Assembly (NCBI GenBank): GCA_032000125.1 | Contig: DAMALH010000019.1 | Span: 1-64,000 of the forward strand | Direction: 5' to 3' | DNA length: 64,000 nt | From: Dryocola sp032000125 | Lineage (GTDB): Bacteria > Pseudomonadota > Gammaproteobacteria > Enterobacterales > Enterobacteriaceae | Part shown: positions 26,692 through 34,613 of the stretch, piece by piece | Position numbering within the stretch: the stretch's first letter is position 1 | How the letters are laid out: each line of letters begins with the position of its first letter | Position numbers and translations under genes: made by a program | The notes under the pieces: model-generated | The model's input: only the letters and a program-made list of their open reading frames with translations | Told to the model about the DNA's origin: nothing | Database searches by the model: none

Positions 26692-26723
26692 AATAAACCC
26701 CCTGGATAAAGCAGGGGGTTTAT
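26692..26723. terminator. Bidirectional terminator between rnd and minE
   Basis: Perfect 12-bp stem AATAAACCCCCT / AGGGGGTTTATT around GGATAAAGC, AT-rich at both ends. Confidence 0.88.
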
Positions 26724-26731
26724 TATTTGTA

Positions 26732-27007
26732 TCAGGCAGACTTAGGTGCTTCTTCAGGTTCAGGTAAGGTGACGTTAAGTTCCAGAACGGAAATATCATC
26801 GCCTTTTTGATCCAGTACAACGGTTACCATTTCCGGATCGATCTGAACATATTTACAAATCACTTCCAGGATATCGCGTTTTAACTGGGGTAAATAGTGC
26901 GGTTCACTATCGCCGCGGCGGCGCTCTGCCACAATAATCTGCAGTCGCTCTTTGGCGATATTAGCGGTGTTCTTTTTCCGTGAGAGAAAAAAGTCTAGTA
27001 ATGCCAT
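26732..27007 (-). CDS. minE: MinE, topological specificity factor of division-site placement
   Basis: 91 residues (E. coli 88). It stimulates MinD ATPase and drives pole-to-pole oscillation. The membrane-targeting start MALLDFFLSRKKNTANIAKERLQ, the anti-MinCD helix (RLQIIVAERRR) and the dimer domain (DILEVICKYVQIDPEMVTV) match E. coli closely. Only 3 bp separate it from the minD stop. Last gene of minCDE. Confidence 0.98.
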   Translation of the reverse strand: MALLDFFLSRKKNTANIAKERLQIIVAERRRGDSEPHYLPQLKRDILEVICKYVQIDPEMVTVVLDQKGDDISVLELNVTLPEPEEAPKSA

Positions 27008-27010
27008 AAC

Positions 27011-27823
27011 TTATCCTCCGAACAGGCGTTTGAGGAAACCTTTCTTCTCTTCTTCAATGAAGCGGAAAGGACGTTCTTCTCCGAGAAGACGTTCAACGGT
27101 ATCTGCATAGGCCTGGCCTGCATCTGCTTCAGCATCCAGGATAACCGGCTCGCCCTGGTTTGAGGCGCGCAGCACGGACTGATCTTCTGGGATCACACCT
27201 ACAAGAGGAATGCGCAGAATTTCTAATACGTCTTCCATGCTTAGCATATCACCGCGGTTCACACGACCAGGATTGTAACGGGTGAGCAGCAGGTGCTCTT
27301 TAATCGGGTCCTGGCCATTTTCAGCGCGACGAGATTTGGATGAAAGAATGCCAAGGATGCGGTCTGAGTCACGCACCGAGGAGACTTCCGGGTTGGTGGT
27401 GATAATGGCTTCATCGGCGAAGTACAACGCCATCAGCGCACCGGTTTCGATACCGGCAGGCGAGTCGCAAACGATGAACTCGAAATCCATATTTTTCAGA
27501 TCGTCGAGCACCTTGGCCACGCCTTCGCGGGTTAGCGCGTCTTTGTCGCGGGTTTGCGATGCCGGCAGGATATAGAGCTGCTCGGTACGCTTATCGCGAA
27601 TAAGCGCCTGGTTAAGGGTTGCATCGCCCTGGATAACGTTAACAAAATCGTAAACCACCCGGCGTTCGCAGCCCATGATCAAATCCAGGTTACGCAGGCC
27701 GATGTCGAAATCGATAACGACGGTTTTTCTTCCCTTCTGGGCCAACCCCGTAGCGATGGCCGCGCTGGACGTGGTCTTACCGACGCCCCCTTTACCCGAT
27801 GTAACAACAATAATGCGTGCCAT
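27011..27823 (-). CDS. minD: MinD, membrane-bound ATPase of the Min system
   Basis: 270 residues, equal to E. coli. ParA/Mrp-type deviant Walker A GKGGVGKTTSSA (residues 10-21), switch regions DFDIGLRNLDL and CDSPAGIETGA, and the C-terminal membrane-targeting amphipathic helix KKGFLKRLFGG. It recruits MinC to the membrane and is released by MinE. 24 bp downstream of minC. Confidence 0.98.
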   Translation of the reverse strand: MARIIVVTSGKGGVGKTTSSAAIATGLAQKGRKTVVIDFDIGLRNLDLIMGCERRVVYDFVNVIQGDATLNQALIRDKRTEQLYILPASQTRDKDALTREGVAKVLDDLKNMDFEFIVCDSPAGIETGALMALYFADEAIITTNPEVSSVRDSDRILGILSSKSRRAENGQDPIKEHLLLTRYNPGRVNRGDMLSMEDVLEILRIPLVGVIPEDQSVLRASNQGEPVILDAEADAGQAYADTVERLLGEERPFRFIEEEKKGFLKRLFGG

Positions 27824-27847
27824 AAAGGAATTCCTTGTTAAAAGGGC

Positions 27848-28549
27848 TTAATTCAAAGGTTGAACGGAGAGAGCACCGCCCGCAAGACTCAGGCGCGCCG
27901 CTTTCCCATAATAGTCGGCTGGAATTTGATCGCTCAGCCAGTATTCACCCGCTATTGAGACCAGCTCAGCTACCAGGTTGGTACAAAATATTTGTGCATC
28001 ACGAGAACCATCGGCACCTGCCAGGGCTCGGCCACGCATCATGCCGTAAATATGAATATTGCCGTCAGCGATAAGTTCTGCACCGGCGCTGACGTGATTG
28101 GTAACAATCAAATCACTGTTTGGTGCATAAATACGCTGCCCCGAACGAACCGGGGAGTCAATCAAACGCGTTTTTGTCGCCGCCGCAGCAATGGGTTCTG
28201 CAACGGCCGCGGGTACCGGGGTTGGAGCCCGGGGAAATTTCTCTTTTCCCTCCGACAGCAGCGGTAGCCCGGCGCGTTCAATTTCCTTTTTCAATGCTTC
28301 GTCTTTACAGCCGCTGATACCCACCACGCGTAGACCGGTAGAGACCACCGCCTGCTGGACTTTTTTCCAGTTTACGGAACCATCGAGGCTGGCAACATTA
28401 ACCACAACCGGGGCATTTTTAAGAAACGCAGGCGCCTGGGCAATTTTATCCTGAAGCGCCTGACGAATAACCTCTGGTTGAGCATCATGCAAATGAACAA
28501 CTGATAAGGTGAAACTGCTGCCTTTTAACTCGATTGGCGTGTTTGACAT
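27848..28549 (-). CDS. minC: MinC, FtsZ-assembly inhibitor
   Basis: 233 residues from ATG 28549 (MSNTPIELKGSSFTLSV), as in E. coli (231). A 32-codon upstream extension was rejected on homology. The N-terminal FtsZ-binding domain (to about 100) is joined by a variable Pro/Ala linker (RAPTPVPAAVAEPIAAAA) to the beta-helical C domain with GQRIYAPNSDLIVTNHVSAG, which binds MinD. First gene of minCDE, divergent from ycgL. Confidence 0.97.
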   Translation of the reverse strand: MSNTPIELKGSSFTLSVVHLHDAQPEVIRQALQDKIAQAPAFLKNAPVVVNVASLDGSVNWKKVQQAVVSTGLRVVGISGCKDEALKKEIERAGLPLLSEGKEKFPRAPTPVPAAVAEPIAAAATKTRLIDSPVRSGQRIYAPNSDLIVTNHVSAGAELIADGNIHIYGMMRGRALAGADGSRDAQIFCTNLVAELVSIAGEYWLSDQIPADYYGKAARLSLAGGALSVQPLN

Positions 28550-28676
28550 CCTGGCCTTACTCAATTCAGTTTCAATCCCCACGGCTTGTGGGACGATATT
28601 CCGAAGTACATTAAGCATGGTATAGTCACCTGTATATTCAGGCAAGCCACCATCCGGTGAAAATAGAGTAAAAAAA

Positions 28677-28952
28677 ATGTTTTGTGTGATCTATAGAAGT
28701 AGTAAGCGTGAGCAAACTTATCTTTATGTCGAAAAAAAGGACGATTTCTCTCTTGTGCCGGAAGAATTGATGAAAGGCTTCGGCGAGCCCAGGTTTGTGA
28801 TGATATTACCGCTCGACGGCAGTAAAAAACTGGCTAACGCCGATTTCGATAAAGTAAAACAGTCGCTCAAAGATGAAGGCTATTATTTACAACTGCCTCC
28901 GCCGCCGGAAAGTTTGTTAAAAATGCACCTGGAAAAAAATCCGAAAAAATAA
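28677..28952 (+). CDS. ycgL: YcgL, small conserved cytoplasmic protein
   Basis: 91 residues of the YcgL domain family, function unknown. It starts MFCVIYRSSKREQTYLYVEK and has LPPPPESLLK near the end, very close to E. coli YcgL except that E. coli is annotated with a few extra N-terminal residues and a longer tail. Divergent from minC, as in other enterobacteria. Confidence 0.93.
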   Translation: MFCVIYRSSKREQTYLYVEKKDDFSLVPEELMKGFGEPRFVMILPLDGSKKLANADFDKVKQSLKDEGYYLQLPPPPESLLKMHLEKNPKK

Positions 28953-29028
28953 GTTTCGGATAAACGGCAAATCTTTCCCGGGCTTAAAGGGGGAAGATGG
29001 CAGCAGAAAACTAATCGCGAGAGGGTAG

Positions 29029-30096
29029 ATGAATACTTCAGCAATCTGTTTAACCGTTGGCACCTTACTGCTTGCCGGCTGTGCTGCAAAATCCCCCGGC
29101 GCGGAGACCGTAACACCCACGGCACCTCCCGCCGCCGCTCAACCATCGTCCTCAGGAAGCGCAACAACCCTCGCAGAACAGGGGCGCGATCCCGCCGAGT
29201 TCCCCGCTTATGTGGAAGCCCTCAAGCAACAGGCGCGCAGCCAGGGCATCAGCGAGGCTACCGTTACGGCGGCGTTCGCCAACGTCCATTTTGTTGACCG
29301 GGTAATAAAATCCGACCGGAACCAGCCTGAGAAAAAAATCACGCTGGATGATTATCTGGCACGCGTCGTTACGCCTGCGAAGATTGAGCAGGCAAGAACG
29401 CTTTACCAGCAGAATCAGGCGCAGCTGGCGCCGGTGAGCGCGCAAACCGGCGTGCCGGGTAACTACATCGTCGCGCTGTGGGCATTGGAGAGTAACTTCG
29501 GCAAAATACAGGGCAAAGAAGACGTTATTTCGGCGCTTTCAACGCTTGCCTTTGAAGGACGGCGCGAAGCCTTCTTTACCAAAGAGTTAATGGCGTCGCT
29601 AAAAATTCTCGACCAGGGTCATATTACCGTAGATGAGCTGAAAGGCTCCTGGGCCGGCGCGATGGGGCAAAACCAGTTTATGCCGAGCTCTTATTTACGC
29701 TACGGAAAAGACGGTAACGGCGACGGCAAAATCGATATCTGGACCAATACCAGCGATGTTTTCGCCTCGACCGCCAACTATCTTGCCACCGAAGGGTGGG
29801 AAGCGGGCGGCACCTGGGGCACGGAAGTGAAGCTGCCCGCAGGTTTTAACGCAGCGCTTGCGGGTACCAAAACGGCGCAGGGCAAAACGGTTTCGCAATG
29901 GCAAAAGCTGGGCGTTACCTTACCGGATGGGCTACAGCTACCGGGCTCCGCCGCGCGAGCGTGGATAGTGACGCCGGACGATAATCAGGGGCGCTCGTTC
30001 CTGGTGTATAACAACTTCAGGACAATACTGCACTGGAACCGTTCTTCGTACTTCGCCATCGGCATAGGTACGATGGCCGATGCAATCGCACAATAA
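29029..30096 (+). CDS. MltB-like membrane-bound lytic murein transglycosylase
   Basis: A 355-residue lipoprotein of the SLT_2 (MltB) family that cleaves the MurNAc-GlcNAc bond to 1,6-anhydro ends. Signal peptide with lipobox LLAGC (Cys18), Ala at +2. A low-complexity Thr/Pro/Ala linker (residues 22-50) precedes the catalytic domain; the probable catalytic Glu is in LWALESNFGKIQG. The EF-hand-like loop DGNGDGKIDIW is typical of MltB. Sequence differs clearly from E. coli MltB, so this is a paralogue. It sits between ycgL and ycgM, where K-12 has nothing of the kind. Confidence 0.88.
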   Translation: MNTSAICLTVGTLLLAGCAAKSPGAETVTPTAPPAAAQPSSSGSATTLAEQGRDPAEFPAYVEALKQQARSQGISEATVTAAFANVHFVDRVIKSDRNQPEKKITLDDYLARVVTPAKIEQARTLYQQNQAQLAPVSAQTGVPGNYIVALWALESNFGKIQGKEDVISALSTLAFEGRREAFFTKELMASLKILDQGHITVDELKGSWAGAMGQNQFMPSSYLRYGKDGNGDGKIDIWTNTSDVFASTANYLATEGWEAGGTWGTEVKLPAGFNAALAGTKTAQGKTVSQWQKLGVTLPDGLQLPGSAARAWIVTPDDNQGRSFLVYNNFRTILHWNRSSYFAIGIGTMADAIAQ

Positions 30097-30103
30097 CGCA
30101 CGC

Positions 30104-30130
30104 TCCCCGGTATTCACCGGGGATTTTTTT
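30104..30130 (+). terminator. Terminator after the MltB-like gene
   Basis: Stem TCCCCGG / CCGGGGA around TATTCA, followed by seven T. Confidence 0.88.
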
Positions 30131-30174
30131 ATCTAGTATCAAATGCAGTTAACACAACGACGCAGAGGAAAGGC

Positions 30175-30834
30175 ATGTATCAACATCATAACTGGCAGGG
30201 TGCGCTGCTGGATTTTCCGGTCAGCAAAGTAGTGTGCGTGGGCAGCAATTACGCAAAGCATATTAAAGAGATGGGCAGCGCCACGCCGGATGAGCCGGTG
30301 CTGTTTATTAAACCCGAAAGCGCGCTGTGCGATATTCGCCAGCCGCTGGTGTTGCCGCATGGGTCGGGTTCCGTGCACCACGAAGTTGAGCTGGCGATTT
30401 TAATCGGCGCCACGCTCAGGCAGGCGACGGAAGAACACGTGTCAAAGGCGATTGCCGGTTATGGCGTAGCGCTGGATCTGACCTTGCGCGATTTGCAGGG
30501 CAAGCTCAAGAAAGCAGGGCAGCCGTGGGAAAAAGCAAAAGGCTTTGATAATGCCTGCCCCATTTCAGGCTTTATCCCGGCCGCTGAATTTGCAGCCGAC
30601 CCGCAAAATACCGACATTGCTCTGAGAGTAAACGGCGAGATCCGCCAGCAGGGTTCAACCTCTGACATGATCCACAAGATTGTGCCGCTGATAGCCTATA
30701 TGAGCCGCTTCTTTACCTTACGCGCGGGCGATGTGATCCTGACCGGAACCCCGGAAGGCGTCGGCCCGCTTGCCAGCGGCGACGAACTGGAAGTGAGTTT
30801 CGACGGACGTAGTCTTAGCACCCGCGTACTATAA
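30175..30834 (+). CDS. ycgM: YcgM, fumarylacetoacetate-hydrolase-fold enzyme
   Basis: 219 residues, the E. coli YcgM length. FAH/2-hydroxyhepta-diene-dioate isomerase fold. Metal ligands fit the Glu residues of HHEVELAILIG and the Asp in LDLTLRDLQGKL; the C-terminal signature LTGTPEGVGPL is present. It probably hydrolyses a small acylpyruvate; relatives split acylpyruvates or decarboxylate oxaloacetate. ATG 30175 follows AGAGGAAAGGC. Close to ycgN (89 bp). Confidence 0.94.
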   Translation: MYQHHNWQGALLDFPVSKVVCVGSNYAKHIKEMGSATPDEPVLFIKPESALCDIRQPLVLPHGSGSVHHEVELAILIGATLRQATEEHVSKAIAGYGVALDLTLRDLQGKLKKAGQPWEKAKGFDNACPISGFIPAAEFAADPQNTDIALRVNGEIRQQGSTSDMIHKIVPLIAYMSRFFTLRAGDVILTGTPEGVGPLASGDELEVSFDGRSLSTRVL

Positions 30835-30923
30835 TGAATTTGCCGCCCCGGGGCGGCAACGCTTGCATCTTTTATCCATAGTGTTTATAAGGTGCAGCTT
30901 GTTTTTCAAATGCAGGCACCAAC

Positions 30924-31370
30924 ATGACACAGGCACCTTTTTGGCAGAGTAAAACGCTCGACGAAATGAGCGATGCGGAGTGGGAATCACTTTGCGACGG
31001 CTGCGGCCAGTGCTGTCTGCATAAGCTGATGGACGAGGACACGGATGAAATATACTTCACCAACGTCGCGTGCAAACAGTTGAACATCAAAACCTGCCAG
31101 TGCAGAAATTATGAGCGCCGTTTTGAGTATGAGCCAGACTGCATCAAGCTCACGCGCGATAATTTACCCACCTTCGAATGGCTGCCGCACACCTGTGCGT
31201 ACCGCCTGCTGGCCGAAGGGAAAAGCCTGCCGGACTGGCACCCGCTGCTGACCGGTTCAAAAGCCGCGATGCACGGCGAACGTATCTCCGTGCGCCATAT
31301 AGCGGTGAAAGAGTCCGAGGTACGGGATTGGCAGGATCATATTTTAAACAAACCTGACTGGGCAGACTAA
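30924..31370 (+). CDS. ycgN: YcgN, UPF0260 cysteine-cluster protein
   Basis: 148 residues (E. coli ~153). Function unknown. The conserved cluster CDGCGQCCLHKL (about residues 26-37) plus ACKQLNIKTCQCRNY suggests a bound zinc or iron centre, as in the YkgJ superfamily. Tail ends LNKPDWAD. The start ATG is preceded by a weak GCAGGCACCAAC. Downstream lies the YmcF-like gene. Confidence 0.93.
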   Translation: MTQAPFWQSKTLDEMSDAEWESLCDGCGQCCLHKLMDEDTDEIYFTNVACKQLNIKTCQCRNYERRFEYEPDCIKLTRDNLPTFEWLPHTCAYRLLAEGKSLPDWHPLLTGSKAAMHGERISVRHIAVKESEVRDWQDHILNKPDWAD

Positions 31371-31465
31371 ATCACCAGTCCTGAGAAAATACCCGAAAAT
31401 AAATCATACAAAGCAAAATCTTTGTGATACGGTGTACTTTCTATAACAAGTAAAAGAAGGTTTTT

Positions 31466-31642
31466 ATCCAGTACTTAACATTTAAGTGTCCGTCATGCGG
31501 CGGTTCACAGTATCGCACCTCCCCCTACGATGTCCGAGAATCAAATCCCCATGGCGCTGTTTGTATTTTCTGTAAATCAGGCATGCTTGTTCTGCATCGT
31601 CCGATGAGTGCGATCCATCAATATAACCTCGCTGCACGCTAA
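31466..31642 (+). CDS. ymcF: YmcF-like cold-shock zinc-ribbon microprotein, ATC start
   Basis: A 58-codon frame: IQYLTFKCPSCGGSQYRTSP at the start, then AVCIFCKSGML. The paired CPSC and CIFC knuckles and the GSQYRTS...DV.E.NP.GA.CIFCKS pattern match E. coli YmcF as I recall it, a cold-induced small protein. The frame opens at TAA 31451 and contains no ATG, GTG or TTG before the first zinc knuckle. AAGAAGG lies 6 bases before ATC 31466, so ATC is the likely start; non-AUG initiation has been reported for this family in E. coli. Its place between ycgN and yoaF differs from E. coli, where it lies near csp genes. Confidence 0.8.
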   Translation: MQYLTFKCPSCGGSQYRTSPYDVRESNPHGAVCIFCKSGMLVLHRPMSAIHQYNLAAR

Positions 31643-31713
31643 ACGATTATCCCGCAGGTTTTGCTTTCCACGCCGTTGCGCTGTTAACATTCCTCCTCCA
31701 TAAAGGAGGAATA

Positions 31714-31950
31714 ATGAAAAAATTCACGCTGCTACTCGGCGCGCTCATTCTCAGCGGCTGTTCGTCGCCTGAACCCACGGCACCTAAACCACCTCAGGCT
31801 ATCGGCATGCCGAACCCGGCTTCCGTTTACTGCATAGATAAAGGCGGCGAGCTGAGAACGGTGAAAACCGACCTCGGCGAGCGCGGCGACTGCATCTTGC
31901 CGAGCGGTGAAAGGATTGATGAGTGGAAGCTTTACCGACGCGACCACTAG
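31714..31950 (+). CDS. yoaF: YoaF-like DUF333 lipoprotein
   Basis: A 78-residue outer-membrane lipoprotein candidate: signal peptide and lipobox ILSGC (Cys16), Ser at +2, a Pro-rich spacer (PEPTAPKPPQ), and a DUF333 domain with MPNPASVYCIDKGGEL, GDCILPSGE and IDEWKLYRRDH. The two domain cysteines could pair. Close to E. coli YoaF (84 aa). A strong AAAGGAGGAATA precedes ATG 31714. Function unknown. Confidence 0.88.
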   Translation: MKKFTLLLGALILSGCSSPEPTAPKPPQAIGMPNPASVYCIDKGGELRTVKTDLGERGDCILPSGERIDEWKLYRRDH

Positions 31951-31973
31951 TAAAATCATAGAAGGCGGCATTG

Positions 31974-31996
31974 AGTACGCCCTGGAAGGGCGTACT
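31974..31996. repeat. Perfect 10-bp hairpin downstream of yoaF
   Basis: AGTACGCCCT / AGGGCGTACT around GGA. There is no T-run after it, so it may be an RNA-stability or attenuating stem rather than a classic terminator. Confidence 0.6.
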
Positions 31997-32116
31997 AAAC
32001 CCCTTAAAAAGAAGCCTCTGCGAGTCCTGTGAGATTTAAATCCAAAGACAATAAGGCACAGCCACAACCAGTTGATGACCATACCCACAGGGCGTGGTTT
32101 TCAGTTGGTAATAAAA

Positions 32117-32134
32117 AACCCGCCATCGGCGGGT
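32117..32134. terminator. Bidirectional terminator before the dsbB 3' end
   Basis: Stem AACCCGCC / GGCGGGTT around AT, flanked by A6 and T5. Serves dsbB (minus) and any plus-strand transcript from yoaF. Confidence 0.85.
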
Positions 32135-32154
32135 TTTTGCTTTTCAGACGCTCG

Positions 32155-32685
32155 TTAGCGGCCAAATAAATCGCGGCGTTTCGGTTTGAACGGCTGGGCT
32201 ATGAGCACCAGCACGGCAATAATCAGGAACACGACAAAAATACCTAACAGCCACTGCACCATATCAAGGGACAAGAACTCCCACTGGCGCACGGCGCAGT
32301 CGCCGGTAGCAACAAATACGGACGGCAACCATTTATCGAGCGGCAGCCAGGACGGGAAGCGCGCGGCAAAATCACAGGTGACGAAAGGAGAAGGATGCAA
32401 CTGCAGCATGGTATGTTCCCACGCCAGTTGCACGCCTTTAACCGCGCTGTAAAGCCAGATGGCCAGCGCGCCGAAGCGTAACGGTGATTTAGGCGCTATA
32501 GCGCCGACAATACCCGCGCCCATAATGCCAAACAGGGCGCAGCGTTCATAAATGCACATCACACATGGCTTTAACAGCATCACGTGCTGGAACCATAACG
32601 CCACCATTTCCAGAGCAAAAGCGGTAATGGCCAACAGCAGCCAGGCGCCGCGCCCGCGGGAGCATTGGTTTAAATATCGCAACAT
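32155..32685 (-). CDS. dsbB: DsbB, quinone-linked reoxidant of DsbA
   Basis: 176-residue inner-membrane protein with four helices, same length as E. coli. It passes electrons from DsbA to ubiquinone and so drives periplasmic disulphide formation. Both cysteine pairs are present: C41-V-M-C44 (with the quinone-site Arg48 in YERC) and the second loop pair in FVTCDF and TGDCAVRQW. Convergent with yoaF. In K-12 umuDC and hlyE lie between ycgN and dsbB; they are absent here. Confidence 0.97.
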   Translation of the reverse strand: MLRYLNQCSRGRGAWLLLAITAFALEMVALWFQHVMLLKPCVMCIYERCALFGIMGAGIVGAIAPKSPLRFGALAIWLYSAVKGVQLAWEHTMLQLHPSPFVTCDFAARFPSWLPLDKWLPSVFVATGDCAVRQWEFLSLDMVQWLLGIFVVFLIIAVLVLIAQPFKPKRRDLFGR

Positions 32686-32830
32686 AATCAGTTTCCCTGC
32701 AATTTGCGGTGATTCGGCAGTGTAAACGAATTCGATTTTTGCGCCAGTAGCGCCGTGAAAAATATGTGTTTATTCGGATGTTTAACAGGCAAATAAACCT
32801 TGCAGGCAGCGAACTGCCCGCGTAGTACCG

Positions 32831-34396
32831 CTAGTGTGGAAGCTCAGCGGCAAGCGGGGTAGAAATCCACCCAGCCTGGAGCATCCATTCTGTTGCCGGT
32901 ATCAGCGTAAACTCCACGCACAGCAGGCCTACCAGCGTCAGCACCAGCGTATACGGCAGCGCCATCAGCACCATGCGTCCGTACGAGAGGCGAATGAGCG
33001 GCGCAAGGGCAGAGGTGAGCAGGAACAGGAAGGCGGCCTGGCCATTTGGCGTGGCGACAGAGGGCAGGTTAGTCCCGGTGTTAATGGCTACCGCCAGCAG
33101 CTCAAACTGCTTCAGATCGATGATGCCGTTTTCCAGCGCGGTTTTGGCTTCGTTGATGTAAACCGTGCCGACAAACACGTTATCGGAAATGGACGACAGC
33201 AGACCGTTAAAGATATAGAAAAGAGAGAGCTGCGCGTCAGGCTGCGCCTGCAGGACAAAATGAATAACCGGCGCAAAAAGTTGCTGATCGATAATCACGG
33301 CGACGATGGCAAAAAACACGGTCAGCAGCGCGGTAAACGGCAGCGCTTCGGTAAAGGCTTTACCGATGGCATGCTCATCCGTCACGCCGCATAACGAAGT
33401 GGCAAAGATTATCACCGACAGGCCAATCAGCCCGACTTCCGCCAGGTGCAACGCCAGCGCCACAATCAGCCAGACGCCAATTATTGCCTGCACGACGAGC
33501 TTAACCTTATCCTGCCTGCCGCGTTTCTGAGCGCTTTTTGTCTCAAACTCTTGCAGGATGTCCCGCACTTTTTCCGGTAAAGGCGCGCCGTAACCGAGCA
33601 CCTTGCTGTACTCCAGCAACACGCAGGTCAGCAGTCCACATAGCAGGACCGGCACGGAAACTGGCGATATGCGAAGGAAGAAATCGCCGAAATGCCAGCC
33701 CGCGTTTCGGGCGATAATCAGATTTTGCGGTTCGCCTACCATCGTCATCACGCCGCCCAGAGCCGTACCCACGCCGGCATGCATCATCAGGCTGCGTAAG
33801 AAGGCCCGGAACTGTTCCAGAATCGCGTGGTTGCCGCTGTCTATCTTACTGTCATCCTGAATATCGCTTTCTTCGCCGCTTTGTGAGGTGACCCGGTGAT
33901 AAATACCGTAAAAACCTACCGCCACGCTTATCACTACGGCGACGACGGTTAGCGCATCAAGGAAAGCGGACAGGAAGGCTGCGGCAAGGCAAAATGACAG
34001 TGACAGCAGTAACTTGGAGCGAATGCCCAGCAGCAGTCTGGTGAAGACCAGCAGTAAAAGCTGCTTCATAAAATAAATGCCGGCAACCATAAAAATAAGC
34101 AGCAGCAACACTTCCAGGTTACCGGCGACTTCCGCGCGGACGTGTTTCGCACTGGTCATTCCGGCCAGCACCGCTTCGATGGCAAGCAGCCCGCCGGGCA
34201 GCAGGGGATAGCATTTTAGCGCCATCGCGAGGGTGAAAATAAATTCAGCAACCAGCATCCAGCCTGCGGCAAAAGGGCTAACAAACCAAAAAACCAGCGG
34301 ATTAATCACCAGAAAACAAAGAATTGTTAATTTATACCAGTCGGGTGACTGACCTAAAAAATTTCGATAAAGGGCACGGCCAGTGGACATTTCCAT
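32831..34396 (-). CDS. nhaB: NhaB, Na+/H+ antiporter
   Basis: 521 residues (E. coli 513). Inner-membrane antiporter with about 12 helices that expels Na+ for H+. Highly conserved stretches: SPDWYKLTILCFLVINP, LALALKCYPLLPGG-like segment AMALKCYPLLPGGLLAIEAV, AFLSAFLDALTVVAVVISVA, GTALGGVMTMVGEPQNLII and NTGTNLPSVATPNGQAAFLF. The start aligns with E. coli (MEMSTGRALYRNF versus MEISWGRAL). Divergent from fadR across a 217-bp gap. Confidence 0.96.
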   Translation of the reverse strand: MEMSTGRALYRNFLGQSPDWYKLTILCFLVINPLVFWFVSPFAAGWMLVAEFIFTLAMALKCYPLLPGGLLAIEAVLAGMTSAKHVRAEVAGNLEVLLLLIFMVAGIYFMKQLLLLVFTRLLLGIRSKLLLSLSFCLAAAFLSAFLDALTVVAVVISVAVGFYGIYHRVTSQSGEESDIQDDSKIDSGNHAILEQFRAFLRSLMMHAGVGTALGGVMTMVGEPQNLIIARNAGWHFGDFFLRISPVSVPVLLCGLLTCVLLEYSKVLGYGAPLPEKVRDILQEFETKSAQKRGRQDKVKLVVQAIIGVWLIVALALHLAEVGLIGLSVIIFATSLCGVTDEHAIGKAFTEALPFTALLTVFFAIVAVIIDQQLFAPVIHFVLQAQPDAQLSLFYIFNGLLSSISDNVFVGTVYINEAKTALENGIIDLKQFELLAVAINTGTNLPSVATPNGQAAFLFLLTSALAPLIRLSYGRMVLMALPYTLVLTLVGLLCVEFTLIPATEWMLQAGWISTPLAAELPH

Positions 34397-34561
34397 GGTG
34401 AGAGAATCATTCTCCGAAAGATTATTGCGTCGGGAGTAACAGGGTACTCGCGCCTCGCATGACTATCAAGGCACTGGAAATATAACCGGCTTCGCTATTT
34501 CGAAAAATTTAAACGCCGATCCCGTAAATGGCGCGCCCGCTGGCTATCTGGAGCGTGGTGC

Positions 34562-34578
34562 ATCTGGTATGATGAGTC
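34562..34578. promoter_or_regulatory. FadR-box-like site upstream of fadR
   Basis: ATCTGGTATGATGAGTC matches the E. coli fadD FadR site at 15 of 17 positions. It lies 36 bp before the fadR start, where binding would mean self-regulation. Confidence 0.6.
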
Positions 34579-34613
34579 CCAAATTGCTAAACCTGTGTAA
34601 TGGAAATCATACT

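Noticed and set aside
31954..32082. Toxin-like minus-strand peptide MVINWLWLCLIVFGF...
   Set aside because: Hydrophobic start is suggestive, but there is no ribosome site or promoter and no family match that I can recall. Kept only as a weak finding.
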